Origin: Pseudomonas sp. ACM7
GTDB taxonomy: Bacteria; Pseudomonadota; Gammaproteobacteria; Pseudomonadales; Pseudomonadaceae
Length of the DNA: 32,759 bases
Assembly: GCF_004136015.1 (NCBI RefSeq)
Contig: NZ_CP024866.1
Location: 4,311,776 to 4,344,534, forward strand
Direction of reading: 5' to 3'
In this document: one piece after another, positions 1 through 8,270 of the stretch
Layout: each line of letters opens with the position of its first letter
Position numbering within the stretch: the first letter of the stretch is position 1
Notes under the pieces: model-generated
Database searches by the model: none
Seen by the model: only the letters and a program-made list of their open reading frames with translations
What the model was told of the DNA's origin: nothing
Made by a program: the position numbers and the translations under genes

Positions 1-427
1 GTGCGCCAGGCATGGCGCGTTGCGCGCAAGCGCAACCAGCTTGGCTGTGGTGGCCTCGCTGGTGACTTGGAGGTGAAAGTCCTCTACACACCCGGCAAGG
101 GGAAGTGTTAGCCAGAGGCAAGGGTGTCGCGGGTGACCGCGAATCTGAAGGAAGCCCGAGGCAAAATGCTGGCTTGACGAACAGCAAGCGGATAGAGGCG
201 GCGCAGCGGGGTAAAGGGGCGTGTTTCCCTAAAGCCCAATACTTGCACGGGACGCTGCGACGTAGATCCGACAGGCATAAGCAGGAAGGTCGCGCGAATT
301 ACCCTGGGAGATCTGCACGTTTGCCACAGTGCTACCGAGCGTCGAGAGGCGACGGGATGAACGTGCAGAAGTCAGCCGAGGCCGTAGTAAGTGGCGAATA
401 ACCCCGTCACCAAGGGCCGAACAAGTT

Positions 428-1740
428 ATGCCGCCAGTAGGCGTCAAAGTCTCGTTGAATACCGAAATGCAGAAATTTCTCCAAGAGAAGACTGTTACTC
501 CGAGTCCCGGACAGTATCCGAGGATGACGGCTGACAGCGCACAGGTATCGGCGGCGTCTGTGACGTGGACGAACGCGGAGCCGGACACGCTTATGGAACG
601 GGTGCTTGCACCGGCTAACCTTAGGCGTGCGTATCAACGCGTGGTCAGCAACAAGGGCGCACCGGGTGCCGATGGCATGACGGTCGACGACTTGGCGGAC
701 TACGTGAAACAGTATTGGCCGACCCTCAAGGTGAGGTTGCTGGCCGGCGAGTATCACCCGCAGGGTGTACGCGCCGTTGACATCCCCAAACCCAAAGGCG
801 GAACACGGCAACTGGGTATTCCCAGCGTTGTGGATCGCCTGATCCAGCAGGCACTGCTGCAACAGCTCACGCCAATCTTCGACCCTCTGTTCTCGGACTA
901 CAGCTACGGTTTTCGTCCGGGCAGAAGCGCTCATCAAGCCATCGAAACAGCCCGCGCCCATGTGGCGGCGGGTCACCGTTGGTGCGTGGAACTCGATCTG
1001 GAGAAGTTCTTTGATCGGGTCAACCACGATGTCCTAATGGCCTACGTGGCGCGTCAAATCGAAGACAGGCGTGTGCTCACGCTGATCCGTCGTTACCTCG
1101 AAGCGGGAGCGATGTCGGGTGGACTCGTCAGCCGACGGCAGGAAGGGACACCGCAAGGCGGCCCGCTCTCGCCGTTGCTGTCGAATATCCTGCTCAACGA
1201 ACTCGACCGCGAACTGGAACGACGAGGCCACCGCTTCGTGCGTTATGCCGACGACGCGAACATTTATGTGCGCAGTCAGCGGGCTGGCGCACGGGTGATG
1301 GCCGGTGTTGAGCGCTTCCTGAATCAGCGCCTGAAACTGACGCTGAACCGGGAAAAGAGCCACGTAGCACGGCCTTGGGTCTGCGACTATCTGGGTTATG
1401 GGATGAGCTGGCATCAGCAACCGAAGCTGAGAGTGGCGACGATGAGTCTGGGTCGCTTGCGCGACCGGCTAAGAGACCTGCTGCGCGGGGCGCGGGGCCA
1501 CAAGATGGCGAATGTCGCGTCGTCTGGCGACAATGGAAGCGGCCCTCAACGAGGGCACGTAACTTGATGCGCCTGGGGCTTAGCGAAGCTCGCGCCTGCA
1601 AATCAGCCTTCAATGGCCGAGGCCCATGGTGGAGCTCAGGCGCATCTCATATGAATCAGGCGCTGCCGAAGAAACTATGGGGTCAGCTTGGGTTAGTTTC
1701 GGTACTGGATACGATAAACCGGCTTAGCCGCATAGCTTGA
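428..1740 (+). pseudogene. ltrA: Group II intron reverse transcriptase/maturase, internal deletion and frameshift
   Basis: The reading frame from the ATG at 428 encodes a group II intron RT: IPKPKGG and YGFRPGRSAHQA in the fingers and palm, then TPQGGPLSPLLSN and the catalytic RYADD. It runs through DYLGY and GHKMANV and then reads into unrelated sequence, stopping at 1567. The expected C-terminal segment (WRQWKRPSTRARNLMRLG, then GRGPWW and SGASHMN) is present, but in another frame, ending at 1740. The stretch that normally joins them, about 35-40 codons of maturase X domain (from NPVLRGW to RRKLRC in homologues, from memory), is missing at about 1514-1520. This is a deletion whose length is not a multiple of three. 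The ATG at 329 is in frame, but 428 gives a more typical N-terminus. RT residues are intact; splicing help from this protein is unlikely. Confidence 0.88.
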
Positions 1741-1811
1741 ACCGCCGTATACGGATCCGTACGTACGGTGGTGTGAGAGGACGGCGGCTGTAAAGCCGCC
1801 TCCTACTCGAT
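1741..1811 (+). ncRNA. Group II intron domains V and VI
   Basis: Domain V folds as ACCGCCGTA (1741-1749) pairing with TACGGTGGT (1764-1772). The upper stem is TACG/CGTA around a GATC loop (1750-1761), and the two-base bulge is CG at 1762-1763. Domain VI folds as GAGAGGA (1775-1781) with TCCT and CTC, then GGCGGCT (1783-1789) with AGCCGCC (1794-1800) around a short GTAA loop. A1805 is left unpaired between T1804 and C1806, which is the expected lariat branch point. Pairings were read by eye; the catalytic fold appears undamaged, unlike the protein. Confidence 0.85.
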
Positions 1812-1834
1812 CTGCAATTTATTTCTGACAAGCG

Positions 1835-3268
1835 TCAGCCCATCATGTCCTTGATCATGCGCTCTTCCTCCATCAGCTCACGTTGCCGTGCGTCGATCCG
1901 CGACGACAGCGGGAAATTGGTACCTGCCTTGCGCTTGGCGAAGTCCAGTTGCTGAATGGCCTGACGGTAATCACCAATCAAGGCGAAATACTCGGCACGG
2001 GCCTGATGCAGGCCGATGATGTTGCCTGACAGACCGCGAGTCTCGGCCACCATGTACCAGACGTCCGGATCGTCCGGACGGCTCTTGAGCAGATTCTCCA
2101 GTGCTTTTTCCGCGTCGGGCGCACGGTTCTGCTTGAGCAGCAGGTCAACACGCACCGAATTCAGCGGATAGTTGCCGGGATATTGCGTCAACATCCGGTC
2201 AACCCGGGACTGGGCGTCCGGCAGACGATTGTTGGTGATGTCCAGATCGACCTGCGCCAGGTTGTAGATGATCTCGTTCGGCGACTTGGCCAGCAGCAAC
2301 TTGAGGTTTTCCCGTGCTTCATTCAGCTGGCCGCCCTTGATCTGGGCGATGGCCAGGCCATAGCGAGCGACATCATTTTTCGGGTTTTCATCAAGCTGGG
2401 CGCGAAAGCGTTTGGCGCCCAGGCCTGGGGTTTCTTCATAGATCAACTGGACCCGTGCACGAATCAGCTGATAACGCATCGTGTCTTCGATGCCGCCGGG
2501 TTTTGCCTGTTCGGCGCGGTTGCGTGTGTCAGCGATCCGCGACTCGGTCACCGGGTGAGTCAGCAGAAATTCCGGTGGCTTGGCGTCAAAGCGATATTGG
2601 CGCGCCAATCGCTCGAACATGGTCGGCATCGAGCGCGGGTCGTAACCGGCCTTTTCCAGATTGAGGATACCGATGCGGTCTGCTTCCTGTTCGTTCTGGC
2701 GAGAGAAACGCCGTTGTTCCTGAACGGCTGCCGCCTGCGTGCCCGCAATGGCTGCAATCCCGGCATCGCCGGCGCCGGCTGCGGCAATCACGATCCCGGC
2801 CAGCAGCGCGGCCATCATCGGCACCTGCATGCGCTGTTGGGCTTCGACGCCACGGGCGAAGTGGCGCTGCGACAAGTGAGCCAATTCGTGAGCGAGTACC
2901 GAGGCGTATTCGCCTTCGGTCTGGGCATTGAGGAACAAGCCACCGTTAACCCCGACAATGCCGCCCGGTGCGGCGAAGGCGTTGAGTTGCGGGCTGTTGA
3001 TCAGGATGAACTCCAGGCGCCGGTCATTGACCTGGCTGGTCTCTACCAGCCTGTAGACGCTGGATTCGACGTAGTCCTTGAGCTGTGGATCGTTGAGCTG
3101 CGAAACCTGGCTGCGCAACAGCGCCAGCCAGGCACGGCCCAACTGATGTTCCTGTTGCGGCGAGACGATGGCAGAACTGGCGTCGCCGAGTGACGGCAGG
3201 TCGTCGGCGAAGCCCGGTGAGGCGAGCAGGCAAGCGAGCGTCAGCAGGGTAGGGCGCAAAAAAGTCAT
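1835..3268 (-). CDS. bepA: BepA-type periplasmic M48 metalloprotease with TPR domain
   Basis: Periplasmic zinc metalloprotease and chaperone of the BepA (YfgC) family, which helps assemble or degrade outer-membrane beta-barrel proteins such as LptD with the Bam machinery. The N-terminus is a signal peptide (hydrophobic LTLACLLASPGFA). The HExxH site is HELAH at about residues 127-131, with a following NEQEADR motif supplying the third zinc ligand. A Gly/Ala-rich hydrophobic segment lies at about 150-180, and TPR-like helices fill the C-terminal half (about 290-450). The ATG at 3268 (477 aa) is preferred over an in-frame TTG at 3289 because it starts the signal peptide directly and has AAGG upstream. 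It is divergent from the tusA-like gene. A group II intron ends 23 nt beyond its stop codon, which may have displaced its original terminator. Confidence 0.93.
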   Translation of the reverse strand: MTFLRPTLLTLACLLASPGFADDLPSLGDASSAIVSPQQEHQLGRAWLALLRSQVSQLNDPQLKDYVESSVYRLVETSQVNDRRLEFILINSPQLNAFAAPGGIVGVNGGLFLNAQTEGEYASVLAHELAHLSQRHFARGVEAQQRMQVPMMAALLAGIVIAAAGAGDAGIAAIAGTQAAAVQEQRRFSRQNEQEADRIGILNLEKAGYDPRSMPTMFERLARQYRFDAKPPEFLLTHPVTESRIADTRNRAEQAKPGGIEDTMRYQLIRARVQLIYEETPGLGAKRFRAQLDENPKNDVARYGLAIAQIKGGQLNEARENLKLLLAKSPNEIIYNLAQVDLDITNNRLPDAQSRVDRMLTQYPGNYPLNSVRVDLLLKQNRAPDAEKALENLLKSRPDDPDVWYMVAETRGLSGNIIGLHQARAEYFALIGDYRQAIQQLDFAKRKAGTNFPLSSRIDARQRELMEEERMIKDMMG

Positions 3269-3304
3269 GCACAAAGCCTTAGTCGACAAAGACCTTACTG
3301 TAGC

Positions 3305-3333
3305 CGGACACTACGCTTGGGACCAGATATTCT
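3305..3333 (+). promoter_or_regulatory. Candidate sigma-70 promoter for the tusA-like gene
   Basis: CGGACA (3305-3310) and TATTCT (3328-3333) are separated by 17 nt, each matching four of six consensus positions. Transcription would start near 3340, about 26 nt before the ATG at 3366. This is a by-eye match in a 97-nt divergent gap that must also hold the bepA promoter. Confidence 0.4.
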
Positions 3334-3365
3334 AGCCGCTCAACCACCTGAACCGGAGTGATGCA

Positions 3366-3605
3366 ATGACCGACGCTGTAGCCCATGACGCCGAACTCGA
3401 CGCCAGTGGCCTGAATTGCCCCTTGCCGTTGCTGAAGGCCAAGCTGGAACTCAATCGACTGGCCAGCGGCGCGGTGCTCAAGGTGATCGCCACCGATGCG
3501 GGCTCGCAGCGCGACTTCCGCACCTTTGCCCGATTGGCTGGTCATACGCTGCTTCGTGAAGAAGATGAAGCGGGTGTTTACCGCTACTGGTTGAAAAAAG
3601 CCTGA
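3366..3605 (+). CDS. TusA-family sulfur carrier (PA1006-like)
   Basis: Small cytoplasmic sulfur-carrier protein of 79 aa with the TusA/SirA/YeeD fold. The signature is LDASGLNCPLPLLKAK, a CPxP motif with Cys18 as the persulfide-carrying residue, and the length is typical. From its position between bepA and a PerM-type gene it corresponds to P. aeruginosa PA1006, which is reported as a persulfide-modified protein needed for molybdenum homeostasis and anaerobic nitrate growth (from memory). The ATG at 3366 has a GGAGTG Shine-Dalgarno. The next gene begins 31 nt after its stop, so the two are probably co-transcribed. Whether it is a molybdenum-cofactor or a tRNA-thiolation carrier here cannot be told from sequence. 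Confidence 0.9.
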   Translation: MTDAVAHDAELDASGLNCPLPLLKAKLELNRLASGAVLKVIATDAGSQRDFRTFARLAGHTLLREEDEAGVYRYWLKKA

Positions 3606-3636
3606 ATTCTGCTGCGTTCGTTTCTAAGGATTATTG

Positions 3637-4707
3637 ATGTTCAAAGTGTTACGCGACTGGATTCAGCGCTACTTCTCCGATGAAGAGGCCGTTGTGCTGG
3701 CGGTCCTGCTGTTTCTGGCGTTTACCGCCGTGCTAACGCTGGGCGGCATGCTTGCGCCAGTGCTGGCCGGGATGGTGCTGGCGTATCTGATGCAGGGGGT
3801 GGTCGTCACTCTCGAACGCCTGCGCATGCCGGGCGGGTTGGCGGTGGGGTTGGTCTTTGCGTTGTTCATGGGGCTATTGCTGGTGTTCATCGTGATTGTG
3901 GTGCCGTTGCTCTGGCATCAGTTGATTACGCTGTTCAACGAGTTACCCGGCATGCTTGCCAAATGGCAGTCGCTGTTATTGCTGCTGCCCGAGCGCTACC
4001 CGCATCTGGTATCCGATGAGCAGGTGCTGCAGGCCATCGAAGTGGCGCGGGGCGAGATTGGCAAGTTTGGTCAGTGGGCGCTGACGTTCTCGCTGTCGAG
4101 TCTGCCGCTGCTGGTGAACATCATGATCTACCTGGTGCTGGTGCCAATCCTGGTGTTTTTCTTTCTCAAGGACCGGGAGATGATCGGTCAGTGGGTGCGT
4201 GGTTACCTGCCCCGTGAGCGGGCGCTGATCACCCGCGTCGCTCATGAGATGAACCGGCAGATCGCCAATTACATTCGCGGCAAGGTCATCGAGATTTTCA
4301 TTTGCGGTGGCGTGACCTACATCGGTTTCGTTGTTCTGGGGCTGAACTACGCGGCGCTGCTGGCATTGCTGGTGGGTGTGTCGGTGGTGGTGCCTTACGT
4401 CGGCGCTGTGGTGGTAACCGTGCCGGTCATGCTGATTGCACTGTTCCAGTGGGGCTGGAACGATCAGTTCATTTATTTGATGGCGGTCTACGGGATCATC
4501 CAGACGCTGGACGGCAACGTGCTGGTGCCGCTGCTGTTCTCGGAAGCGGTCAATCTGCATCCGGTGGCGATCATCTGCGCGGTGTTGTTGTTTGGCGGGC
4601 TGTGGGGGTTTTGGGGCGTGTTCTTTGCGATTCCGCTAGCAACCCTGTTCAAGGCTGTACTGGACGCGTGGCCGCGCAAAGAGCCGGTGGTGGCGCCGCT
4701 GCTTTAA
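3637..4707 (+). CDS. AI-2E/PerM family membrane transporter
   Basis: Inner-membrane protein of 356 aa of the AI-2E/PerM family (PA1007 position). About seven or eight hydrophobic segments are visible: two near residues 20-60, one near 70-95, one near 150-180, and a cluster from 215 to the C-terminus. An amphipathic stretch of about 95-150 has no membrane segment, as is usual in this family. The conserved VVPYVGAVV and LDGNVLVPLL stretches are present. The start is the ATG at 3637 with TAAGGA 6 nt upstream; the TTG just before it is ignored. Substrates of family members range from autoinducer-2 to ions, so the substrate is not assigned. A perfect REP inverted repeat follows the gene. Confidence 0.85.
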   Translation: MFKVLRDWIQRYFSDEEAVVLAVLLFLAFTAVLTLGGMLAPVLAGMVLAYLMQGVVVTLERLRMPGGLAVGLVFALFMGLLLVFIVIVVPLLWHQLITLFNELPGMLAKWQSLLLLLPERYPHLVSDEQVLQAIEVARGEIGKFGQWALTFSLSSLPLLVNIMIYLVLVPILVFFFLKDREMIGQWVRGYLPRERALITRVAHEMNRQIANYIRGKVIEIFICGGVTYIGFVVLGLNYAALLALLVGVSVVVPYVGAVVVTVPVMLIALFQWGWNDQFIYLMAVYGIIQTLDGNVLVPLLFSEAVNLHPVAIICAVLLFGGLWGFWGVFFAIPLATLFKAVLDAWPRKEPVVAPLL

Positions 4708-4743
4708 CTATCTGGCCTGATTATTCAGTGAGATTAAGGGCCT

Positions 4744-4856
4744 CTTCGCGAGCAAGTCGAATCGTCGCACCGCCGCTCCCACATTCGACCGCGTCCGTCA
4801 GAACAACTCGGTCAACTGTGGGAGCGGCGGTGCGACGATTCGACTTGCTCGCGAAG
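4744..4856. repeat. REP doublet (REPIN), 39-bp perfect inverted arms
   Basis: Arms at 4744-4782 and 4818-4856 are exact reverse complements over 39 bases, with a 35-nt spacer. The right arm starts GTGGGAGCGGCGG and ends TTGCTCGCGAAG. The ends match the common Pseudomonas REP, but the middle is expanded (GTGCGACGATTCGAC). It lies between convergent genes, where it could act as a transcript end or RNA stabiliser. No RAYT transposase gene is in the window. Confidence 0.9.
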
Positions 4857-4880
4857 GCGTCCGAACAGGCGCCGAAATAA

Positions 4881-5354
4881 TCAGGCCTTGTTCAAAGCCT
4901 GCGCCGCAGCCAGAACAGCATCCACATGACCCGGCACCTTCACACCACGCCATTCCTGACGCAGCACACCGTCCTTGTCGATCAGGAACGTGCTGCGATC
5001 AACGCCCATATATTCTTTGCCATAGAGTTTTTTCAGCTTGATCACGTCGAACTGCTGGCAGAGCGCTTCTTCCTTGTCGCTGATCAGCTCGAAGGTGAAC
5101 GCCTGCTTGGCCTTGAAGTTTTCGTGTGATTTAAGGCTGTCGCGGGACACGCCAAAGACTTCGGTATTGGCGGCTTTAAAGGCGTCGAGCTGGTCACGAA
5201 AGCCCTGACCCTGAGTGGTGCAGCCTGGAGTGCTGTCCTTCGGGTAGAAGTAAATCACCACCTGCTTGCCTTTGAGGCTCGCGAGGTTGACGGTCTGCCC
5301 GCTGGTGGCGGGTGCTTCGAAGTCGGCAACCGGTTGGTCGATGGCAACGGCCAT
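4881..5354 (-). CDS. bcp: Bcp-type thioredoxin-dependent peroxiredoxin
   Basis: Cytoplasmic thiol peroxidase of 157 aa of the Bcp/PrxQ family, which reduces hydrogen peroxide and organic peroxides. The peroxidatic cysteine is Cys45 in FYPKDSTPGCTTQGQGFRD. The PrxQ-type resolving cysteine five residues later, as in E. coli Bcp Cys50, is Gln50 here. The only other cysteine is Cys99 (EALCQQF), so it probably works as a 1-Cys or atypical enzyme. The start at 5354 has a GGAAG Shine-Dalgarno that overlaps the stop codon of the upstream gcvR-like gene only 10 nt away, so the two genes form an operon, as at PA1008-PA1009. Confidence 0.93.
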   Translation of the reverse strand: MAVAIDQPVADFEAPATSGQTVNLASLKGKQVVIYFYPKDSTPGCTTQGQGFRDQLDAFKAANTEVFGVSRDSLKSHENFKAKQAFTFELISDKEEALCQQFDVIKLKKLYGKEYMGVDRSTFLIDKDGVLRQEWRGVKVPGHVDAVLAAAQALNKA

Positions 5355-5364
5355 GAAAGCTTCC

Positions 5365-5925
5365 TTACATTGGGTTTTGTGGGCGCCACGGTTCGATCAG
5401 GGCATCCAGGTTCAGCGCGTCAGCGAAATCCAGGAACTGATCGCGCAGCCAGCTGATTTGCACACCGGCCGGCAAGGTCACGGTAAACGTGGCATTGAGC
5501 ATGGTGCCGCCGGTTTGCGGAGCCTGATAGGTGTCACAGGTCAGGTTTTCCAGCTCGACGTTGTGGTCCATGAAGAACTGGCACAGCTCGTTGATGATGT
5601 CCGAGCGGTAAGCCGAGCTGACATAGGCGACGTATGGCAGGGCCTGAGGACGATTTTCCAGCGCTGCGCTGCGCACCACATTAACCGTAAAGGCGTGCTT
5701 CTTGGCGAGGCTTGGCAGGCTGCCTTCGAGGCGCGCCAGGGCGTCCCAGCTGCCGGAGATCTCGAGGATCAACGCGCTGCACTCGCCATGACGCGTCAGG
5801 CGAGAGGTGACCACGGCGCAGCGGTTTTCATGGCTGGCGCGGCACAGGACGTTAGTCAGCTCCATGGGGTTGGCGCCGAGGGCACTGATGACAAGGAATT
5901 GTTCGCGAACTGTGGGGGTGGACAT
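5365..5925 (-). CDS. gcvR: GcvR-like protein with two ACT domains
   Basis: Protein of 186 aa related to the glycine cleavage system regulator GcvR, with two ACT domains in tandem: about residues 5-80 (REQFLVISALGANPMELTNVL) and about 95-175 (YVAYVSSAYRSDIINELCQFF). There is no DNA-binding domain; in E. coli GcvR acts by binding GcvA and glycine. The ATG at 5925 follows AGGAATGCTGC. It is first in a leftward operon with bcp and divergent from dapA across a 329-nt gap. Assignment to glycine sensing is by family; other ACT-pair proteins cannot be excluded. Confidence 0.82.
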   Translation of the reverse strand: MSTPTVREQFLVISALGANPMELTNVLCRASHENRCAVVTSRLTRHGECSALILEISGSWDALARLEGSLPSLAKKHAFTVNVVRSAALENRPQALPYVAYVSSAYRSDIINELCQFFMDHNVELENLTCDTYQAPQTGGTMLNATFTVTLPAGVQISWLRDQFLDFADALNLDALIEPWRPQNPM

Positions 5926-6254
5926 GCAGCATTCCTAAAGCGATGAGCGGTCGATACTTCTACGGGCTTTTTTTGCCGGGAGCGAGCCTGCGGATGCGAA
6001 TTCAAAAAACCCGAGCCGCAAGGTTGCAACGTGCTCCAGAGTGGCAAGAGCGAGGGGTAGCAACGCTGGATCGGGGCTTGTGATGCCGAAAATGGAGGCT
6101 GGAACCCGGCGTACGAGCTTATCAGTACCGATCAAAGTCTGAAGGGTAGCGAAAAGCAGCGCCAAGGGGAATGGCAGCAGCGCAGTACTTCGCTTGTACA
6201 AGCATCTTGGCGCCAGTACCATTACCGCTCTCTTTTTCCGGCAGGAGCGGTTGC
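5926..6254. other. Divergent control region between gcvR and dapA
   Basis: These 329 nt hold no convincing gene. They must contain both divergent promoters. A dapA promoter candidate and a 12-bp palindrome are listed separately. I found no clear riboswitch or attenuator; in particular I could not recognise a lysine-riboswitch-type leader. Confidence 0.5.
6192..6222 (+). promoter_or_regulatory. Candidate dapA promoter with overlapping palindrome
   Basis: TTGTAC (6194-6199) and TACCAT (6217-6222) are separated by exactly 17 nt and would start transcription near 6229, about 26 nt before the dapA ATG. The -35 element lies inside the perfect 12-bp palindrome GCTTGTACAAGC (6192-6203), which could be a regulator site. 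Both are by-eye calls. Confidence 0.4.
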
Positions 6255-7133
6255 ATGATTGCGGGCAGTATGGTGGCACTGGTCACACCCATGGATGCAC
6301 AAGGTCGTCTCGACTGGGACAGCCTGAGCAAACTGGTGGACTTTCACCTGCAAAATGGCACCCACGCCATCGTGGCGGTCGGCACCACAGGTGAATCGGC
6401 CACCCTTGACGTGAACGAGCACATCGAAGTGATTCGTTACGTGGTGAAGCAGGTTGCAGGGCGCATTCCGGTGATCGCCGGTACCGGCGCGAACTCGACT
6501 CGCGAAGCCATCGAGCTGACCACCAATGCGAAGACCGCCGGCGCCGATGCTTGCCTGCTGGTGACCCCGTATTACAACAAGCCGACCCAGGAAGGCTTGT
6601 ACCAGCACTTCAAGGCCATCGCCGAAGCCGTCGACATCCCGCAGATCCTTTATAACGTGCCCGGCCGTACGGCGTGCGACATGCTGGCCGAAACCGTGAT
6701 CCGCCTGTCGACCGTGAAAAACATCATCGGTATCAAGGAAGCCACCGGCGACCTGTCCCGCGCCAAGGCCATCATCGACGGCGTGAGCAAAGACTTCCTG
6801 GTGATCTCCGGTGACGATGCCACCGCAGTCGAGCTGATTCTGCTTGGCGGCAAGGGCAACATCTCGGTGACCGCCAACGTTGCGCCGCGTGACATGGCCG
6901 ACCTGTGCAACGCTGCTCTGAAAGGCGACGCCGTGACGGCCCGCGCGATTCACGAAAAGCTGATGCCGCTCAATAAAACCCTGTTTATCGAATCCAACCC
7001 TATCCCCGTGAAATGGGCACTGCATGAAATGGGCTTGATGCCGGACGGTATCCGTCTGCCGCTCACCTGGCTCAGTGCTGCCTGTCACGAACCGCTGCGG
7101 CAGGCCATGCGCCAGTCCGGCGTCCTGGTTTAA
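6255..7133 (+). CDS. dapA: 4-hydroxy-tetrahydrodipicolinate synthase
   Basis: Cytoplasmic TIM-barrel aldolase that condenses pyruvate with aspartate semialdehyde, the first committed step to diaminopimelate and lysine. With the ATG at 6255 (Shine-Dalgarno AGGAGCGG) the protein is 292 aa, the normal family length. An in-frame upstream extension to 6171 lacks family similarity. Active-site residues fall at textbook positions: Thr44-Thr45 in VGTTGES, Tyr133 and Arg138 in LYNVPGRT, and the Schiff-base Lys161 in IGIKEATGD. The bamC gene follows 17 nt after the stop, an arrangement shared with P. aeruginosa and E. coli. No regulatory leader was recognised. Confidence 0.97.
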   Translation: MIAGSMVALVTPMDAQGRLDWDSLSKLVDFHLQNGTHAIVAVGTTGESATLDVNEHIEVIRYVVKQVAGRIPVIAGTGANSTREAIELTTNAKTAGADACLLVTPYYNKPTQEGLYQHFKAIAEAVDIPQILYNVPGRTACDMLAETVIRLSTVKNIIGIKEATGDLSRAKAIIDGVSKDFLVISGDDATAVELILLGGKGNISVTANVAPRDMADLCNAALKGDAVTARAIHEKLMPLNKTLFIESNPIPVKWALHEMGLMPDGIRLPLTWLSAACHEPLRQAMRQSGVLV

Positions 7134-7150
7134 TTGAGGAAGTACTACGC

Positions 7151-8266
7151 ATGAAGCGATTGGCCGGACTTTCCGCACTTGCCTTGATCATCTCCAGCAC
7201 CAGTGGCTGCGGATGGGTCTGGGGCCCGGAAGGTTATTTCCGTGACCGCGGTAGCGATTACCTGGAAGCGCAACAGACTGCACCCATGCAATTGCCGTCG
7301 GATGTCAGCACCGCCAAACGTCTGGATCCGCTGTTGCCGATCCCGCGCAACGTGGCCGATGACACCGTCAAGGGCGAGTACATCGTGCCTCGTCCGCAGC
7401 CGTTGTCGGCAGGGGCCGACGCCAGCGCCTACTCCCTGCAAAAGACCGGTGATTCGCGTTGGATCGTCGCACAGAACCCGCCGGCCGAAGCCTGGCCAGT
7501 GGCCGTGCAGTTCTTCCAGGACAACGGTTTCCGTCTGGACGAACAGCGTCCGCAAACCGGCGAATTCACCACCTCCTGGCAGCATTCCGACGAACTGTCC
7601 GCCGCAATGGCCAAGCGCCTGAGCGCAGCTGGTGTCGGCGCTGACAGCGAAACCCGCGTGCGGGTCCGCATCGAGCCAGGCGTGCAGCGCAACACCAGTG
7701 AAATCTACGTGGTCAGCGCCGAGCGTCCTGCCGGTAGCACCTCTGACGTGGCCTTCACCAACCGTTCGGTCAACAGTGGCCTGGACGCGGCACTGGTCGA
7801 CGACATGCTCGCGAGCATGAGCCGCACTTCGGAGAAGGGCGGTTCGGTCTCCATGCTGGCGTCGCGTGATTCCGATACGCCAAGTCGTGTCAGCCTGAGC
7901 GAAGACGGCAGCGGTAACCCTGTCCTGAACGTCGGCACCGATCTGGATCGTGCCTGGTCGAGCGTCGGTCGTGCGCTGGAACAGGGCGAATGGCGCGTAG
8001 AAGACATCAACCGCAGCCTGGGTCTGTATTACATCAACCTGTCTGAAAAAGCCGAGAAGAAAGACGAGAAACCTGGTTTCTTCAGCGGCCTGTTCGGCAG
8101 CGCGCCGAGCAAGGAAGAAGTTGAAGCCCGTGCCGAGCGTTATCAGGTTCGCCTGAGCAAGGTTGGCGACAACGTCCAGGTCACCGTCGAGAAAAACATC
8201 AACACCGTGGCGCCAGCAGACGTGGCGCGCAAGGTATTGAGCGTGATTCAGGACAATCTGGGCTGA
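7151..8266 (+). CDS. bamC: Outer membrane assembly lipoprotein BamC
   Basis: Lipoprotein subunit of the BAM complex that inserts beta-barrel proteins into the outer membrane. The 371-aa protein starts MKRLAGLSALALIISS, a signal peptide ending at a lipobox-like STSGC, so Cys20 is the likely lipidated residue; the lipobox is not a perfect consensus. After a Pro-rich, extended N-terminal stretch (about residues 25-100) there are two helix-grip domains, about 100-215 and 260-370, joined by a Ser/Gly-rich linker. It is longer than the E. coli protein (about 344 aa), as is usual in Pseudomonas as far as I recall. It is co-directional with dapA and followed 4 nt later by a metallo-beta-lactamase gene. 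Confidence 0.93.
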   Translation: MKRLAGLSALALIISSTSGCGWVWGPEGYFRDRGSDYLEAQQTAPMQLPSDVSTAKRLDPLLPIPRNVADDTVKGEYIVPRPQPLSAGADASAYSLQKTGDSRWIVAQNPPAEAWPVAVQFFQDNGFRLDEQRPQTGEFTTSWQHSDELSAAMAKRLSAAGVGADSETRVRVRIEPGVQRNTSEIYVVSAERPAGSTSDVAFTNRSVNSGLDAALVDDMLASMSRTSEKGGSVSMLASRDSDTPSRVSLSEDGSGNPVLNVGTDLDRAWSSVGRALEQGEWRVEDINRSLGLYYINLSEKAEKKDEKPGFFSGLFGSAPSKEEVEARAERYQVRLSKVGDNVQVTVEKNINTVAPADVARKVLSVIQDNLG

Positions 8267-8270
8267 TCAC

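Larger units (their letters stand above)
1..1811 (+). mobile_element. Group II intron, 5' end at window edge, 3' end resolved
   Basis: The window opens with GTGCG, the conserved 5' end of group II introns. About 430 nt of structured, poorly coding sequence (domains I-III) follow, then a reverse-transcriptase gene in the domain IV position, then recognisable domains V and VI. The 3' end is placed at 1811 because the last two bases are AT (the usual AY ending) and a bulged A at 1805 sits 7 nt from that end, as expected for the branch point. Downstream exon sequence begins at 1812, only 23 nt from the stop codon of leftward bepA, so the insertion is intergenic. The 5' exon lies outside the window, so exon-binding pairings cannot be tested. 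The encoded protein is damaged, so any splicing or movement would probably need help from an intact copy elsewhere. Confidence 0.9.

Noticed and set aside
105..401. Small open frame in the 5' part of the intron
   Set aside because: This is structured intron RNA (domains I-III), not a coding region.
2183..3193. Long rightward open frame opposite bepA
   Set aside because: It is the antisense shadow of bepA in GC-rich DNA. No family motifs, no ribosome site, and the opposite strand carries a complete metalloprotease.
6222..7178. Leftward open frame opposite dapA
   Set aside because: Shadow of dapA; the sense strand has all active-site residues.
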